From: Glacieibacterium sp964246975
Lineage (GTDB): Bacteria; Pseudomonadota; Alphaproteobacteria; Sphingomonadales; Sphingomonadaceae
Assembly (NCBI GenBank): GCA_964246975.1
Contig: CAXTSL010000026.1
Span: forward strand, 1-31,969
Reading direction: 5' to 3'
Length of the DNA: 31,969 nt
The notes under the pieces were generated by a model. The model worked only from the letters and a program-made list of their open reading frames with translations. It was not told the DNA's origin and did no database searches. Shown here in pieces: positions 15,649 to 23,172 of the stretch. Position numbers and translations under genes: made by a program. Numbering within the stretch: position 1 is the stretch's first letter; each line of letters starts with the position of its first letter.

Positions 15649-16104
15649 ATGCAGACCGCACTGGCCGATGCGATGCCGTCGATGCGACATCACGAAGGCG
15701 TCTGGAAGGGCGTCTATCGCCATGTCGATAGCGACGGCGCGCCCCTCGACACGCACTGCGTGACGATCCGCTGCGAACTCCCCGACCATGGCCCATATGC
15801 CTATATCCAGCACAATCATTTCGTCTGGGACGATGGCCGCGAATATCACGCGACGCTGCCGGGGACGCTGCGCGACGGGCGATTGTGGTGGGATGTCGAC
15901 ACGTTCCACGGCTATTCCTGGGAAACGTTCGACGGCATTCTGATGCTGAACCTGACCCGCAAGGACGAGCCGGGCGCAAATTTCTTCGAGATGATCACGC
16001 TCGGCGGCACCGGTGAATTCAGGTCGCGGACGTGGCAATGGTTCCGCGACGGTCGATTATACAAGCGCACGCTGTGCGACGAGCGGCTGGTCTCGCGTAG
16101 CTAG
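15649..16104 (+). CDS. DUF3598-like lipocalin-type protein
   Basis: 151 residues from ATG 15649, which follows a strong AAGGAGG at 9 nt; a slightly longer frame exists but lacks this signal. No signal peptide or membrane helix. The pattern HEGVWKGVYRHVDSDG, a central WWDVDTFHGYSWE and the late RSRTWQWFRDGRLYKRTLCDE resemble DUF3598, a small beta-barrel family of unproven function. The same motifs (W-G-Y-H early, R-T-W-x-W-F-x-D-G-R late) suggest a calycin-like ligand pocket. It lies 191 bp after the ECF sigma gene, too far to assume one operon; it might be a sigma target. The family assignment is from memory and moderate. Confidence 0.65.
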   Translation: MQTALADAMPSMRHHEGVWKGVYRHVDSDGAPLDTHCVTIRCELPDHGPYAYIQHNHFVWDDGREYHATLPGTLRDGRLWWDVDTFHGYSWETFDGILMLNLTRKDEPGANFFEMITLGGTGEFRSRTWQWFRDGRLYKRTLCDERLVSRS

Positions 16105-16478
16105 CATGGCAGCCCGCGCTGCGAATTTCCGTCGATCGTCGAGATGATCGCTGCCATCGTCGGCGCGCGAGCCGGGTATCCAGTGCCCGCTCGACGACCT
16201 GATGCTTGTGTTGGACCCGGACGGCACCCTCAACCCCGGGGCGCTCGGCTTTAAAACCTGACGGCGGGGCGCGTGATCGCCGCACCGCGCGTGCCTCTAA
16301 CGATCGCCCAAGACATCATCGCGACGCTCGGCCTCAACCAATCGACGCCGCATTGCCGACCGGCAACCACCCCGAACGCAGCAGTTCAATACGAGAAGGG
16401 GCGCAAACGATCGGCGATCGCTTGCGCCCCTTGCAGCCGTCCTAGCGTCGACGCGGTCCGCAAGGACACGCGCCTGCG
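16105..16478. other. 374-bp region without a convincing gene
   Basis: No reading frame here has a plausible start, ribosome-binding site and protein-like composition. It holds an 8-bp inverted pair ATGGCAGC (16106-16113) and GCTGCCAT (16150-16157) just after the DUF3598-like stop, and the strong stem-loop at 16396-16432. Otherwise I see nothing in it. Confidence 0.6.
16396..16432. terminator. Stem-loop after the tonB-exbBD operon
   Basis: AAGGGGCGCAA (16396-16406) pairs perfectly with TTGCGCCCCTT (16422-16432). Inside, CGATC pairs with GATCG around a GGC loop, after one mismatch. It lies 47 bp beyond the last exbD stop on the minus strand and is the best terminator candidate for the operon. 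There is no T run beyond it. Confidence 0.55.
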
Positions 16479-16901
16479 TCAGTTCGCGTAAGCCTCGTTG
16501 CCGACAAATCCCATCTTCGTGACCCCGGCCTGCTGTGCCGTCGCCATCACCTTGTCGACGACCTCGTATTTCGCCAGCCCCTCGGGGTGGAGGCGGAGTT
16601 CAGGCTCCTCGGGCAGCGCCACCGCGAGCTTGAGATAGGCGTTCAAGGTCGGGACATCGACCTCCTTCTTGTTCCAGTAGATATTGCCGAGGAAGTCGAT
16701 GTCGATCTGGTTGAACACCGGATCGACCGTCTGCGGCAGCGGGTTGGGCGGCGGCAGGTCGAGTTTGACCGCGTGCGTCTGGATCGGGATCGTGATGATG
16801 AACATGATCAGCAGCACCAGCATGACGTCGATCAGCGGTGTCGTGTTGATGTCCATCATGGGGGCGCCGTCGCTGCTGTCCCCGCCTACTGACATTGACA
16901 T
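16479..16901 (-). CDS. exbD: ExbD biopolymer transport protein, second paralogue
   Basis: 140 residues. ExbD with ExbB forms the proton channel that energises TonB. Layout is standard: short cytosolic N-terminus (MSMSVGG..), one transmembrane helix with the proton-carrying aspartate D25 in TTPLIDVMLVLLIMFI, then a periplasmic domain (residues 45-140). AGGAG lies 8 nt before ATG. It is the last gene of tonB-exbB-exbD-exbD, 50 bp after the first exbD. The periplasmic part differs clearly from the first copy (shorter, GLAKYEVVDKVMATAQQAG), so these are old paralogues, as in Xanthomonas-type operons, not a recent duplication. Confidence 0.92.
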   Translation of the reverse strand: MSMSVGGDSSDGAPMMDINTTPLIDVMLVLLIMFIITIPIQTHAVKLDLPPPNPLPQTVDPVFNQIDIDFLGNIYWNKKEVDVPTLNAYLKLAVALPEEPELRLHPEGLAKYEVVDKVMATAQQAGVTKMGFVGNEAYAN

Positions 16902-16951
16902 TGAATTCGTCTCCTGACGCCCCGGGCGCTACGGCCCGGGGTCTGGTCGTG

Positions 16952-17419
16952 TTAGCCGCCGGGCAGCGTCGGTTCCGAGATGAAGCCGATCTTGAGGAAG
17001 CCGGCGTGCTGCATCTGGAAGATCACGCCGCCGATGCAACGATACTCCATGTCCTTGTCGCCGCGAATATGGACTTCGGGCAGTTCGATCTTGCCACCCG
17101 CCGCCTTCTGCCGCGCGATCTCGGCCTTGAGCGCCGCGACGCCGCGCTGGAGCAGTTCCTCCTTCGAATCGACCTTCTGCTGACCCCAATAGGTTTCGCA
17201 GGTGTTGGTCACCGAAATCAGGACGTTCTCGGGCTTGGTCTCGGTGGCGATGTTCGTCACCACCGGGAGCTTGACCGGAACCGTCTGCAGCACGGCGGGA
17301 ATGGTGATCAGGAAGATGATCAGCAGCACCAGCATGACGTCGACGAGCGGCGTCGTGTTGATGTCCGACATCGGCGGTTCGCTGCCGTCTTCGTTCGGCT
17401 GGCCGACACTCATCGACAT
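16952..17419 (-). CDS. exbD: ExbD biopolymer transport protein, first paralogue
   Basis: 155 residues; AGGAG 7 nt before ATG. N-terminal MSMSVGQ, then TTPLVDVMLVLLIIFLITIP with the channel aspartate D27, then a periplasmic domain with VHIRGDKDMEYRCIGGVIF. It contains two cysteines (in TNTCETYWG and YRCIGG) that the second ExbD lacks, so a periplasmic disulfide is possible. Positioned 25 bp after exbB on the same strand. It shares the N-terminal MSMSVG and the channel helix with its downstream paralogue, but the rest has diverged. Confidence 0.93.
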   Translation of the reverse strand: MSMSVGQPNEDGSEPPMSDINTTPLVDVMLVLLIIFLITIPAVLQTVPVKLPVVTNIATETKPENVLISVTNTCETYWGQQKVDSKEELLQRGVAALKAEIARQKAAGGKIELPEVHIRGDKDMEYRCIGGVIFQMQHAGFLKIGFISEPTLPGG

Positions 17420-17444
17420 GCGCGGACTCCTGTCACGTGACCCT

Positions 17445-18140
17445 TCAAACCGTCTTCGCGGTCGAGATCGGTGCCGCCTGCGCGACCCGCGTGCCCGACA
17501 TCAGCGCGCCGTGCACGTCGCTGGCGAAGTTGCCGATGCGCTCCGACACTTCCTTGTTGCGGCGGATCAGCCAGTTGTAGCCGAGCACCGCAGGCACCGC
17601 GACCGCAAGGCCGATGGCGGTCATGATCAGCGCTTCGCCGACCGGACCCGCGACCTTGTCGATGGACGCCTGGCCCGACGCGCCGATGGCGATCAGCGCG
17701 CCGTAGATGCCGACGACGGTGCCGAACAGCCCGACGAAGGGCGACGTCGATCCGACCGAGGCGAGGAAGGCGAGACCGCCCTGCAGCTTCGACTGGACGT
17801 TGGCGCTCGACCGATTGAGCGCCATCGTCACCCACTCGTGCTGGTCGATCTTGTCGGTCAGGCGACCCTCGTGATGATCCGAAGCGCGCAGGCCGTCGTC
17901 GACGATCTGGCGGAAGGCCGAATTCTTGTCGAGCTTCTTGGCACCGTCGGCGAGGCTGGGCGCGCCCCAGAACTTCTTTTCAAGGTCACGCGCATCGGCG
18001 AGCACCTTACGCTGGTCGAGATACTTGGTGATGATGATGTACCACGATCCGAGCGACATGATCGCGAGGATGATGACGACGCCCCAGGTCAGCGGGCCGC
18101 CCTGCTCGAGCGCCTGGGCCAAGCCGAATTTATTTTCCAT
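17445..18140 (-). CDS. exbB: ExbB / MotA-TolQ family proton channel subunit
   Basis: 231 residues with three transmembrane segments: about 18-38 (TWGVVIILAIMSLGSWYII), 120-145 (the GSTSPFVGLFGTVVGIYGAL helix region) and 165-190 (GEALIMTAIGLAVAVPAVLG). The motif pair VGLFGTVVGI and EALIMTAIGLAVAVPA is diagnostic for ExbB/TolQ. AAGGAA precedes the ATG at 8 nt. ExbB forms the pentameric channel around two ExbD helices in the inner membrane. Second gene of the operon, 54 bp after tonB. ExbB is preferred over TolQ because tonB precedes and no tol-pal genes are near. Confidence 0.93.
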   Translation of the reverse strand: MENKFGLAQALEQGGPLTWGVVIILAIMSLGSWYIIITKYLDQRKVLADARDLEKKFWGAPSLADGAKKLDKNSAFRQIVDDGLRASDHHEGRLTDKIDQHEWVTMALNRSSANVQSKLQGGLAFLASVGSTSPFVGLFGTVVGIYGALIAIGASGQASIDKVAGPVGEALIMTAIGLAVAVPAVLGYNWLIRRNKEVSERIGNFASDVHGALMSGTRVAQAAPISTAKTV

Positions 18141-18194
18141 CGCGGGTTCCTTGTCTTTGTCTGATTGGTTCTGAATCGGGTCCGAACGAACGGC

Positions 18195-18857
18195 TTACTT
18201 GCGGTTGATCTGCCAGCGGATGCGCTTCGAGATGGTGTCCTGAACCGGAGTGCCGTTCTGCAGCGCCGGCTTGAAGCGCCACCGCGACTGCGCGATTTTG
18301 CACGTCCGCTCGTCGAGCTTGGGGAAGTTGCTCGATGTCGTGACCGAGCACGCCGACACGCGACCATTGGTGTCGATGGTCACGCTGACGCCGGTGACGC
18401 CCTCCTCCTCCGCGCGCAGCGACGACGGCGGATAATCGTCCTCGCTAACCTCGAAGACGCGCGGGTTGGCGGTCGCCTTCTGCGTCGGGCCGGTGGGGGC
18501 CGGCGGCGGCGGCGCGGGTTCGGCGCGCGGTGCCGGTGGCGTAAACGGCGTCGGCGGCGGCGGCGCCTCGCGCTGCGTCGTGATCGTCGGCGGCGGCGGC
18601 GCGTCGTTGGCGACGGTCACCTCCGGCGGCGGTACGTAAGGCGGAATCTCGACATCCTTCGGCGGCGGCGGTGGCGGCTCGTCGGGCAGGACGACCTTCT
18701 CCTTGACCTGCACCGCCTCGATCGGCGCGATGATCTTCTTGACGAACTTCTGCGCCAAGCCGGTCACCAGCGCCCAGCCGAGAAAGATATGGATCAGCAC
18801 GACGGCCCCGAGGCCGATCATGCGGTTGCTGCTCATCTTCTGATCCGCATAAGCCAT
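18195..18857 (-). CDS. tonB: Energy transducer TonB
   Basis: 220 residues from ATG 18857 (MAYADQKMSSNRM), the start pattern I know from sphingomonad TonB proteins; GGAGGGAG lies rather far upstream, so an inner ATG at 18836 is possible. One transmembrane helix (about 13-35) is followed by a long Pro-rich periplasmic spacer (DEPPPPPPKDVEIPPYVPPP, residues 58-135). The C-terminal domain (EDDYPPSSLRAEEEGVTGVS, RVSACSV, SRWRFKPALQNG) contacts TonB boxes of outer-membrane receptors. TonB passes the proton-motive force from ExbB/ExbD to TonB-dependent receptors. First gene of tonB-exbB-exbD-exbD. No receptor gene or Fur-like box was seen nearby. Confidence 0.94.
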   Translation of the reverse strand: MAYADQKMSSNRMIGLGAVVLIHIFLGWALVTGLAQKFVKKIIAPIEAVQVKEKVVLPDEPPPPPPKDVEIPPYVPPPEVTVANDAPPPPTITTQREAPPPPTPFTPPAPRAEPAPPPPAPTGPTQKATANPRVFEVSEDDYPPSSLRAEEEGVTGVSVTIDTNGRVSACSVTTSSNFPKLDERTCKIAQSRWRFKPALQNGTPVQDTISKRIRWQINRK

Positions 18858-19151
18858 AGGCCGTGCGACACTCCCTCCACATCGTTCCGCCGCGCGGTCG
18901 CGGCCGTCCCGAATATCCATCCCGCCGGTCTTCCGGTCGGGCCGTCTCCCTCGCGGCGGTCGGCGTCATCGTCGATGAGACGAGCCGTCGCCGTGGCGGT
19001 CGCGCCGATCTCCCCGGTTCGCCGAGGTTGCAACGCGTCCGCCGTTGCCTAAGTGTTAGCGGCGTCACCGTGGGGCCGCAACCGCTTTGTCAGCGTCGTA
19101 CCCGATGACGACGCAACTATCGCCTTTGTTCCCGCGTCGAGAGGTTGTTTC

Positions 19152-19955
19152 ATGTCCGTACGGGCCTTGGGTACGCTGTTGCTGCTGCTCGGCGCTGCCG
19201 CCGCCGCGCCGCCGCCGGTCGCGCCCGGAGCCGCGCCGACCTATGCCGACCTCGTCGACCTCAGCCTTGGCGCTCCGATCATCGTGCGCGCCTCCGTCGG
19301 CAAGGCCGAGCGGCTGGACAAGGTCGACGCACCCGATGTCGCGCCGGGCAGCGCGCGGCTGCTCGTCAGCGCGACGATCGACACCGCCCTGCGCGCGCCG
19401 CAGGCGATCGCGGCGGGCGTTTCGTACCTTGTCGAGCTGCCCCTCGACGCGCGCGGCAAGCCGCCCACGCTGAAGGGCGCTGCGGTCCTGTTGTTTCTGC
19501 GCCCCGGCACCGCACCCGGCCAGTATGTTCTTGCCGCGCCGCGCGCGCAGCTCGCTGCCAGCGCCGCCGTCGAAGCGACGGTGCGCGCCATACTCGCCGA
19601 TAACGCGCAGCGGTCGGTGCCGACGGTGACGGGCATCGCGCAGGCGTTCAACGTGCCCGGCGCGGTCCCCGGCGAGGCCGAGAGCCAGTTTTTCCTGAGC
19701 ACCGCGAGCGGCAAGCCGGTTTCGCTGGTCGTGCTCAGCCGCCCCGGCCAGGCCAAGGCGCTGAGCGTCGCGCTCGGCGATGTCGTCGACGACGCGGCGT
19801 TGGGCGTCAGGCGCGAGACGCTGCTGTGGTACCGCCTCGCCTGCTTCCTGCCGCGCACGCTGCCAGGCGGCGTCGCGACCGAGAACCGCGCCGCGTTGGC
19901 GGCGGACTATGGCTTCGTGCTGGCGACGCTCGGGGCGTGCGAGCGGCGGCTGTAG
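19152..19955 (+). CDS. Exported protein of unknown function
   Basis: 267 residues from ATG 19152, preceded by GAGAGG at 7 nt. A clear signal peptide (MSVRALGTLLLLLGAAAAAP) is followed by a soluble domain. I do not recognise a family. Visible features are a beta-rich first half (IIVRASVGKAERLD, ARLLVSATIDTAL, VSYLVELPLDARGKPPTLKG, AVLLFLRPG, QYVLAAPR), which looks like an OB or immunoglobulin-like fold. A helical C-terminal part carries two cysteines (ACFLPRTLPG and LGACERRL) that could form a disulfide. The gene is single, 294 bp from the divergent tonB, and converges with the Do-type protease with 3 bp between the stops. Confidence 0.75.
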   Translation: MSVRALGTLLLLLGAAAAAPPPVAPGAAPTYADLVDLSLGAPIIVRASVGKAERLDKVDAPDVAPGSARLLVSATIDTALRAPQAIAAGVSYLVELPLDARGKPPTLKGAAVLLFLRPGTAPGQYVLAAPRAQLAASAAVEATVRAILADNAQRSVPTVTGIAQAFNVPGAVPGEAESQFFLSTASGKPVSLVVLSRPGQAKALSVALGDVVDDAALGVRRETLLWYRLACFLPRTLPGGVATENRAALAADYGFVLATLGACERRL

Positions 19956-19958
19956 CGC

Positions 19959-21431
19959 CTACGACCGGCAGCTCAGCGCCCCGCCGACGACGCCGCAGAT
20001 CGCGTGCTGACCGCCCCGGTTGAAGCGCACGCTCGGGGCACCGCCGCGCACCGCGCCCGCGACCTCCTCGACGGTGCGTACCGGCGTGCCGTTGACCGCC
20101 TCGATCAGGTCGCCGGGGCGCAGGAGGCCAAAGCGCGCGGCGGGCGCGGTGCCAAGGATTTCGGTGACCACGACGCCCTGCTCGGGCAGCCCCGCGCCGA
20201 TCTCCTGCGCGAACGCCGGCGACAGGTTGCCCACCGTCACGCCGCTGAGCAGGTTGTCGCCGCCGATGCGCGTCAGCGCGCGCGGTGGCGTCTCGGGCGG
20301 CGCGGCGAGCGTCAGCGTCGCGGTGCGCTTCTCACGGCCGCGCAGATAATCGACCTCGACGCGCGTGCCAACGCCCTGCACCGCGATGCGATAGCGCAGC
20401 TGCGCCGGATCGACGACCTCCTTGCCGTCGACCGCAGTCAGGATATCGCCCGCCTTGATCCCCGCCACCGCCGATGGCGACCTTGGCGAGACACCGGTGA
20501 CCAGCACCCCGCCGGGGCGGTCGAGACCGAGCTGCGTCGCGCTCGCGGTGGTCAGCGCCTCGCCCTCTGCCCCGATCCACCCGGTGATCAGCTTGCCGGT
20601 CTTCGCCGCGCCAACGAACACCCGCACGATGTTGGCGGGAATCGCGAAACCGACGCCCGTCGAGCCCCCCGATGGCGAGGCGATCGCGGTGTTGATGCCG
20701 AGCAGCCGCCCGCCCATGTCGAGCAGTGCGCCCCCCGAATTGCCCGGATTGATCGCCGCGTCGGTCTGCAGATAATATTGATAGTTCGAGACGCCCTGCC
20801 CCGTCCGCGCCGTCGCCGAGACGATGCCGTGCGTCACCGTCTGGCCGACACCGAACGGATCGCCGATCGCCAGCACGATATCGCCGACCTCGGCACGGTC
20901 GCTGTCGCCGAGCGGCACGGTCGCCAGCTTTGCGCCCTTGGTGTCGATCTTGAGCAGCGCGAGATCGAGCCGCGCGTCGGCGAACAGCAGCTTGGCCGGA
21001 TATTCGCGCCGGTCGGCGAGCGCGACGAGGATCTGGTCGGCACCGCCAACGACATGGTTGTTGGTGACGATCAGCCCTTCGGCGGCGACGACGACGCCCG
21101 AGCCCAACGACTGCTCGACGCGCGGCGGTTGCTGGACCCCGCCGAAAAAGCGCTGGAAGAACGGGTCGCTCATCATCGACGGTCGCGAGCGGTCGACGCG
21201 CGCCGAATAGACGTTGACGACGGCGGGCGCGGCCCGCTTGACGACCGCGCTGTAGCTGAGCAGCAGCGTGCGCGGATCGAGCGGCACGGTGCGGACTTCG
21301 GGCGCGACGACTGCCACGGTCTGCGCGTCGAGTTCGCCCTCGCCGGTGCGCGCGTTGATCCCAAGTGCGAGCGCCACACCTGCCGCGAGGCATCCCACGC
21401 CGACCATCGCCGTCCCGACCTGCCGCCGCAT
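19959..21431 (-). CDS. Do-type (HtrA/DegP/DegQ) periplasmic serine protease
   Basis: 490 residues from ATG 21431, chosen because GGGAGGG precedes it; an upstream ATG at 21464 lacks a site. An N-terminal hydrophobic segment (about 6-24) is a signal or anchor. The trypsin-like domain has the full triad: H126 in TNNHVVGG, D156 in DLALLK, S232 in GNSGGAL. Two PDZ domains follow (about 300-375 and 395-475; GVSPRSPSAVAGIKAGDIL and GTAPAARFGLLRPGDLIEAV). These enzymes degrade or refold damaged envelope proteins. The C-terminus has an unusual tail with two cysteines (HAICGVVGGALSCRS). Two PDZ domains fit DegP/DegQ better than DegS; which one cannot be settled here. Confidence 0.93.
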   Translation of the reverse strand: MRRQVGTAMVGVGCLAAGVALALGINARTGEGELDAQTVAVVAPEVRTVPLDPRTLLLSYSAVVKRAAPAVVNVYSARVDRSRPSMMSDPFFQRFFGGVQQPPRVEQSLGSGVVVAAEGLIVTNNHVVGGADQILVALADRREYPAKLLFADARLDLALLKIDTKGAKLATVPLGDSDRAEVGDIVLAIGDPFGVGQTVTHGIVSATARTGQGVSNYQYYLQTDAAINPGNSGGALLDMGGRLLGINTAIASPSGGSTGVGFAIPANIVRVFVGAAKTGKLITGWIGAEGEALTTASATQLGLDRPGGVLVTGVSPRSPSAVAGIKAGDILTAVDGKEVVDPAQLRYRIAVQGVGTRVEVDYLRGREKRTATLTLAAPPETPPRALTRIGGDNLLSGVTVGNLSPAFAQEIGAGLPEQGVVVTEILGTAPAARFGLLRPGDLIEAVNGTPVRTVEEVAGAVRGGAPSVRFNRGGQHAICGVVGGALSCRS

Positions 21432-21517
21432 CGCGTCCCTCCCGTGCTTGCGCGCGCAGCGCATGGCGCGAAGCGCGTGAAGGGTCGATTAACGGGAGAT
21501 GCTCACCTTTTTGTCTT

Positions 21518-21610
21518 CGTCATGCTGGCGAACGCCAGCATCCAAGGTTGTACGCAACGTCTACCTGTAAGCCTGCCCCGCCGTGGATGCTGGCGTTCGC
21601 CAGCATGACG
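21518..21610. repeat. Short palindromic repeat, family 1 copy 2 (27-bp perfect arms)
   Basis: Left arm 21518-21544 (CGTCATGCTGGCGAACGCCA then GCATCCA) and its exact complement at 21584-21610, with a 39-nt loop. The arm is a mini-hairpin CTGGC-GAAC-GCCAG; compared with copy 1, a C:G pair has become T:A, preserving the stem. Intergenic, between the Do protease and the GST. Confidence 0.88.
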
Positions 21611-21626
21611 ACGCTAGGATGCGGTC

Positions 21627-22247
21627 ATGGCCATCACCCTTTACCACTGCGCCGACGCGCGCTCGTTCCGCGCGCTGTGGACCCTCGAGGAAATGGGCCT
21701 GCCCTACGAACTCAGGCTCCTGCCCTTCCCGCCGCGTCGCCTCGCGCCCGACTATCTCGTGGAGAACCCGCTCGGTACAATCCCGCTGCTGGTCGACGGC
21801 GACGCGCGCCTCACCGAGTCGGCGGCGATTATCCAGTATCTGTGCACGCGCCACGGCCCGTCGCCGCTGGCGGTCGCGACCGACGACCCTGCCTATGGCG
21901 CGTGGCTCAACTGGCTGCACCACGGCGAGGCGACGCTGACCTTCCCGCAAACGATCGTGCTGCGCTACCGCGTCTTCGAACCTGCCAAGGGGCTGCAGGC
22001 GGCGGCCGACGACTATGCGCACTGGTTCGCGCGGCGCACGATCCTCGCCGACGCGGCGCTGGCGGGGAGCGACTGGCTGTGCGCCGGACGCTTCACTGCC
22101 GCCGATATCTCGGTCGGCTATGCGCTGATGCTCGCCGCGACGCTGGGGCTGCACGACACGCTGTCGGCGCGACTGCGCGACTATTGGGAACGATTGAAGG
22201 CGCGACCGGGCTTCGTGCGGGCCAAGGCGGCGCAGCAACCGTCCTAG
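21627..22247 (+). CDS. Glutathione S-transferase family protein
   Basis: 206 residues, typical for bacterial cytosolic GSTs. The N-terminal thioredoxin-like domain (1-80) begins ITLYHCADARSFRALWTLEE and has the cis-proline loop NPLGTIPLL and the glutathione gamma-glutamyl-binding TESAAIIQYL. The all-alpha C-terminal domain carries the N-capping motif FTAADISVGYALM. The N-terminal catalytic residue could be C8 or S13; a beta- or nu-like class seems likely but cannot be fixed. The start at 21627 is 16 bp after the palindrome. Its stop shares a CTAG with the stop of the convergent DUF952 gene. Confidence 0.9.
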   Translation: MAITLYHCADARSFRALWTLEEMGLPYELRLLPFPPRRLAPDYLVENPLGTIPLLVDGDARLTESAAIIQYLCTRHGPSPLAVATDDPAYGAWLNWLHHGEATLTFPQTIVLRYRVFEPAKGLQAAADDYAHWFARRTILADAALAGSDWLCAGRFTAADISVGYALMLAATLGLHDTLSARLRDYWERLKARPGFVRAKAAQQPS

Positions 22248-22543
22248 AGCGGCGTCGCCTCCAGCACCTCGGACCGCTCCAGCGGGCGATGCAGATGCGG
22301 GAACACCGCGCTGCCGCGCGACACTTCCCACCGCAGCGCCGGGCCGAGCGTGTCGGCGTCGAGCTTGAGCAGAACCAGCCCGGTTTCGCCCGAGAAGTGC
22401 CGCGTGCGCGTGCCCTTGACCTGATCCTCGGCGGACAGATGGATAAAATTGTCGATCTTGTCATCGGGAGAGCCGTAGAAACGCCCCTCGGCCTCGAACG
22501 CCTGCCACTCGTGGGCGCGCAGGATCTTGAAAATCGGGGTCAT
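22244..22543 (-). CDS. DUF952 family protein
   Basis: 99 residues from ATG 22543, chosen over two earlier ATGs because GGAGAGAGCG lies directly before it. DUF952 hallmarks are present: IFKILRAHEWQAFEAEGRF, GSPDDKIDNFIHLSAEDQV, and LRWEVSRGSAVFPHLHRPL. The conserved FIHLS and FPHLH motifs resemble ADP-ribosyltransferase-like pockets, but no reaction has been shown that I know of. It is cytosolic and single. Its TAG stop overlaps the GST stop by 4 bp on opposite strands. Confidence 0.9.
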   Translation of the reverse strand: MTPIFKILRAHEWQAFEAEGRFYGSPDDKIDNFIHLSAEDQVKGTRTRHFSGETGLVLLKLDADTLGPALRWEVSRGSAVFPHLHRPLERSEVLEATPL

Positions 22544-22612
22544 CGCTCTCTCCATCATGCCGCCGCGAGCTTAGCACCGCAAACGCTGGGTTGAACTGCC
22601 TTGTCGAGTGCG

Positions 22613-22627
22613 GTACTACGCTAGTAC
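22613..22627. promoter_or_regulatory. Dyad GTACTA-CGC-TAGTAC upstream of the TonB-C-like gene
   Basis: A perfect 6-bp inverted repeat with a 3-bp spacer, 19 nt before the start codon. The surrounding CGGTACTAC and TTGGTGGAG blocks recur ahead of the vapB-like gene at 29084-29118. An operator or promoter element is inferred. Confidence 0.4.
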
Positions 22628-22646
22628 AGTTGGTGGAGACAGGACG

Positions 22647-23171
22647 ATGCGGGGTTTCGGACGGGCGTTGACGGTTGCGCTGTGCATTGCGGGCGCGACC
22701 CCGGCGCTGGCGACCGATGCCGACAAGCTGCTCGCCGACAACTACCCGCCCGAGTCGCGGCGGCTCGGCGAGGAGGGCAGCGTCGGGCTCAAGCTCGTCG
22801 TCGACGGCAACGGCAAGCTGGTCAGCTGCACGGTCAGCCAGACCAGCGGTTACGCCCGTCTCGACCGCGCGTCGTGCGACATCATGCTGATTCACGTCGT
22901 CAGAATGGTGCCGCCCAAGGCCGTCGACGGGCGGCGCGGCCGCGCAGTCAAAGAGGCGAAGATCGACTGGACGCTGCCCGCCGGAACCCCGCGCCCGCCG
23001 GTCGCGCCGCCGCGCAGCCCGGACGCCGAACTCGCGTCTGCTGCCGAGACGATCACCTGCACGACTGCGCAGCGCATGGGCTCGCTCAACCTCAAGCAGA
23101 AGGTCTGCCTCAGCGCCGCCGACCGTCAGCGCGCACAGGACTATGCCCGCCGCAACCGCGACGCGCTTTAG
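22647..23171 (+). CDS. Exported TonB-C-terminal-domain-like protein
   Basis: 174 residues from ATG 22647, with GGTGGAG upstream. The signal peptide (about 1-22, ending ALA-TD) is followed at once by a TonB-C-like domain: DNYPPESRRLGEEGSVGLKL, GKLVSCTVSQTSGYARLD, ASCDIMLIHVVRMVPPKA. It resembles the C-terminus of the TonB encoded at 18195-18857 but has no retained transmembrane anchor and no Pro-rich spacer before the domain. The C-terminal 60 residues are a separate, Pro- then charge-rich segment with two cysteines (TCTTAQR, QKVCLSAADRQ). It cannot be driven by ExbB/ExbD directly, so it may bind envelope partners or serve as a decoy. It converges with the MetX-like gene, 1 bp apart. Confidence 0.78.
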   Translation: MRGFGRALTVALCIAGATPALATDADKLLADNYPPESRRLGEEGSVGLKLVVDGNGKLVSCTVSQTSGYARLDRASCDIMLIHVVRMVPPKAVDGRRGRAVKEAKIDWTLPAGTPRPPVAPPRSPDAELASAAETITCTTAQRMGSLNLKQKVCLSAADRQRAQDYARRNRDAL

Positions 23172-23172
23172 G

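Noticed and set aside
16273..16491. 72-codon plus-strand frame in the gene-free region
   Set aside because: It runs through the terminator hairpin and into the end of exbD, lacks a ribosome-binding site, and has no recognisable features.
16479..17419. The two exbD genes as a recent tandem duplication
   Set aside because: Only the N-terminus and channel helix are alike; the periplasmic domains differ in length and sequence, so they are old paralogues in a known operon type.
20004..21608. 534-codon plus-strand frame opposite the Do-type protease
   Set aside because: Shadow of the protease gene, whose triad and PDZ motifs are unambiguous; no ribosome-binding site or domain in the antisense frame.
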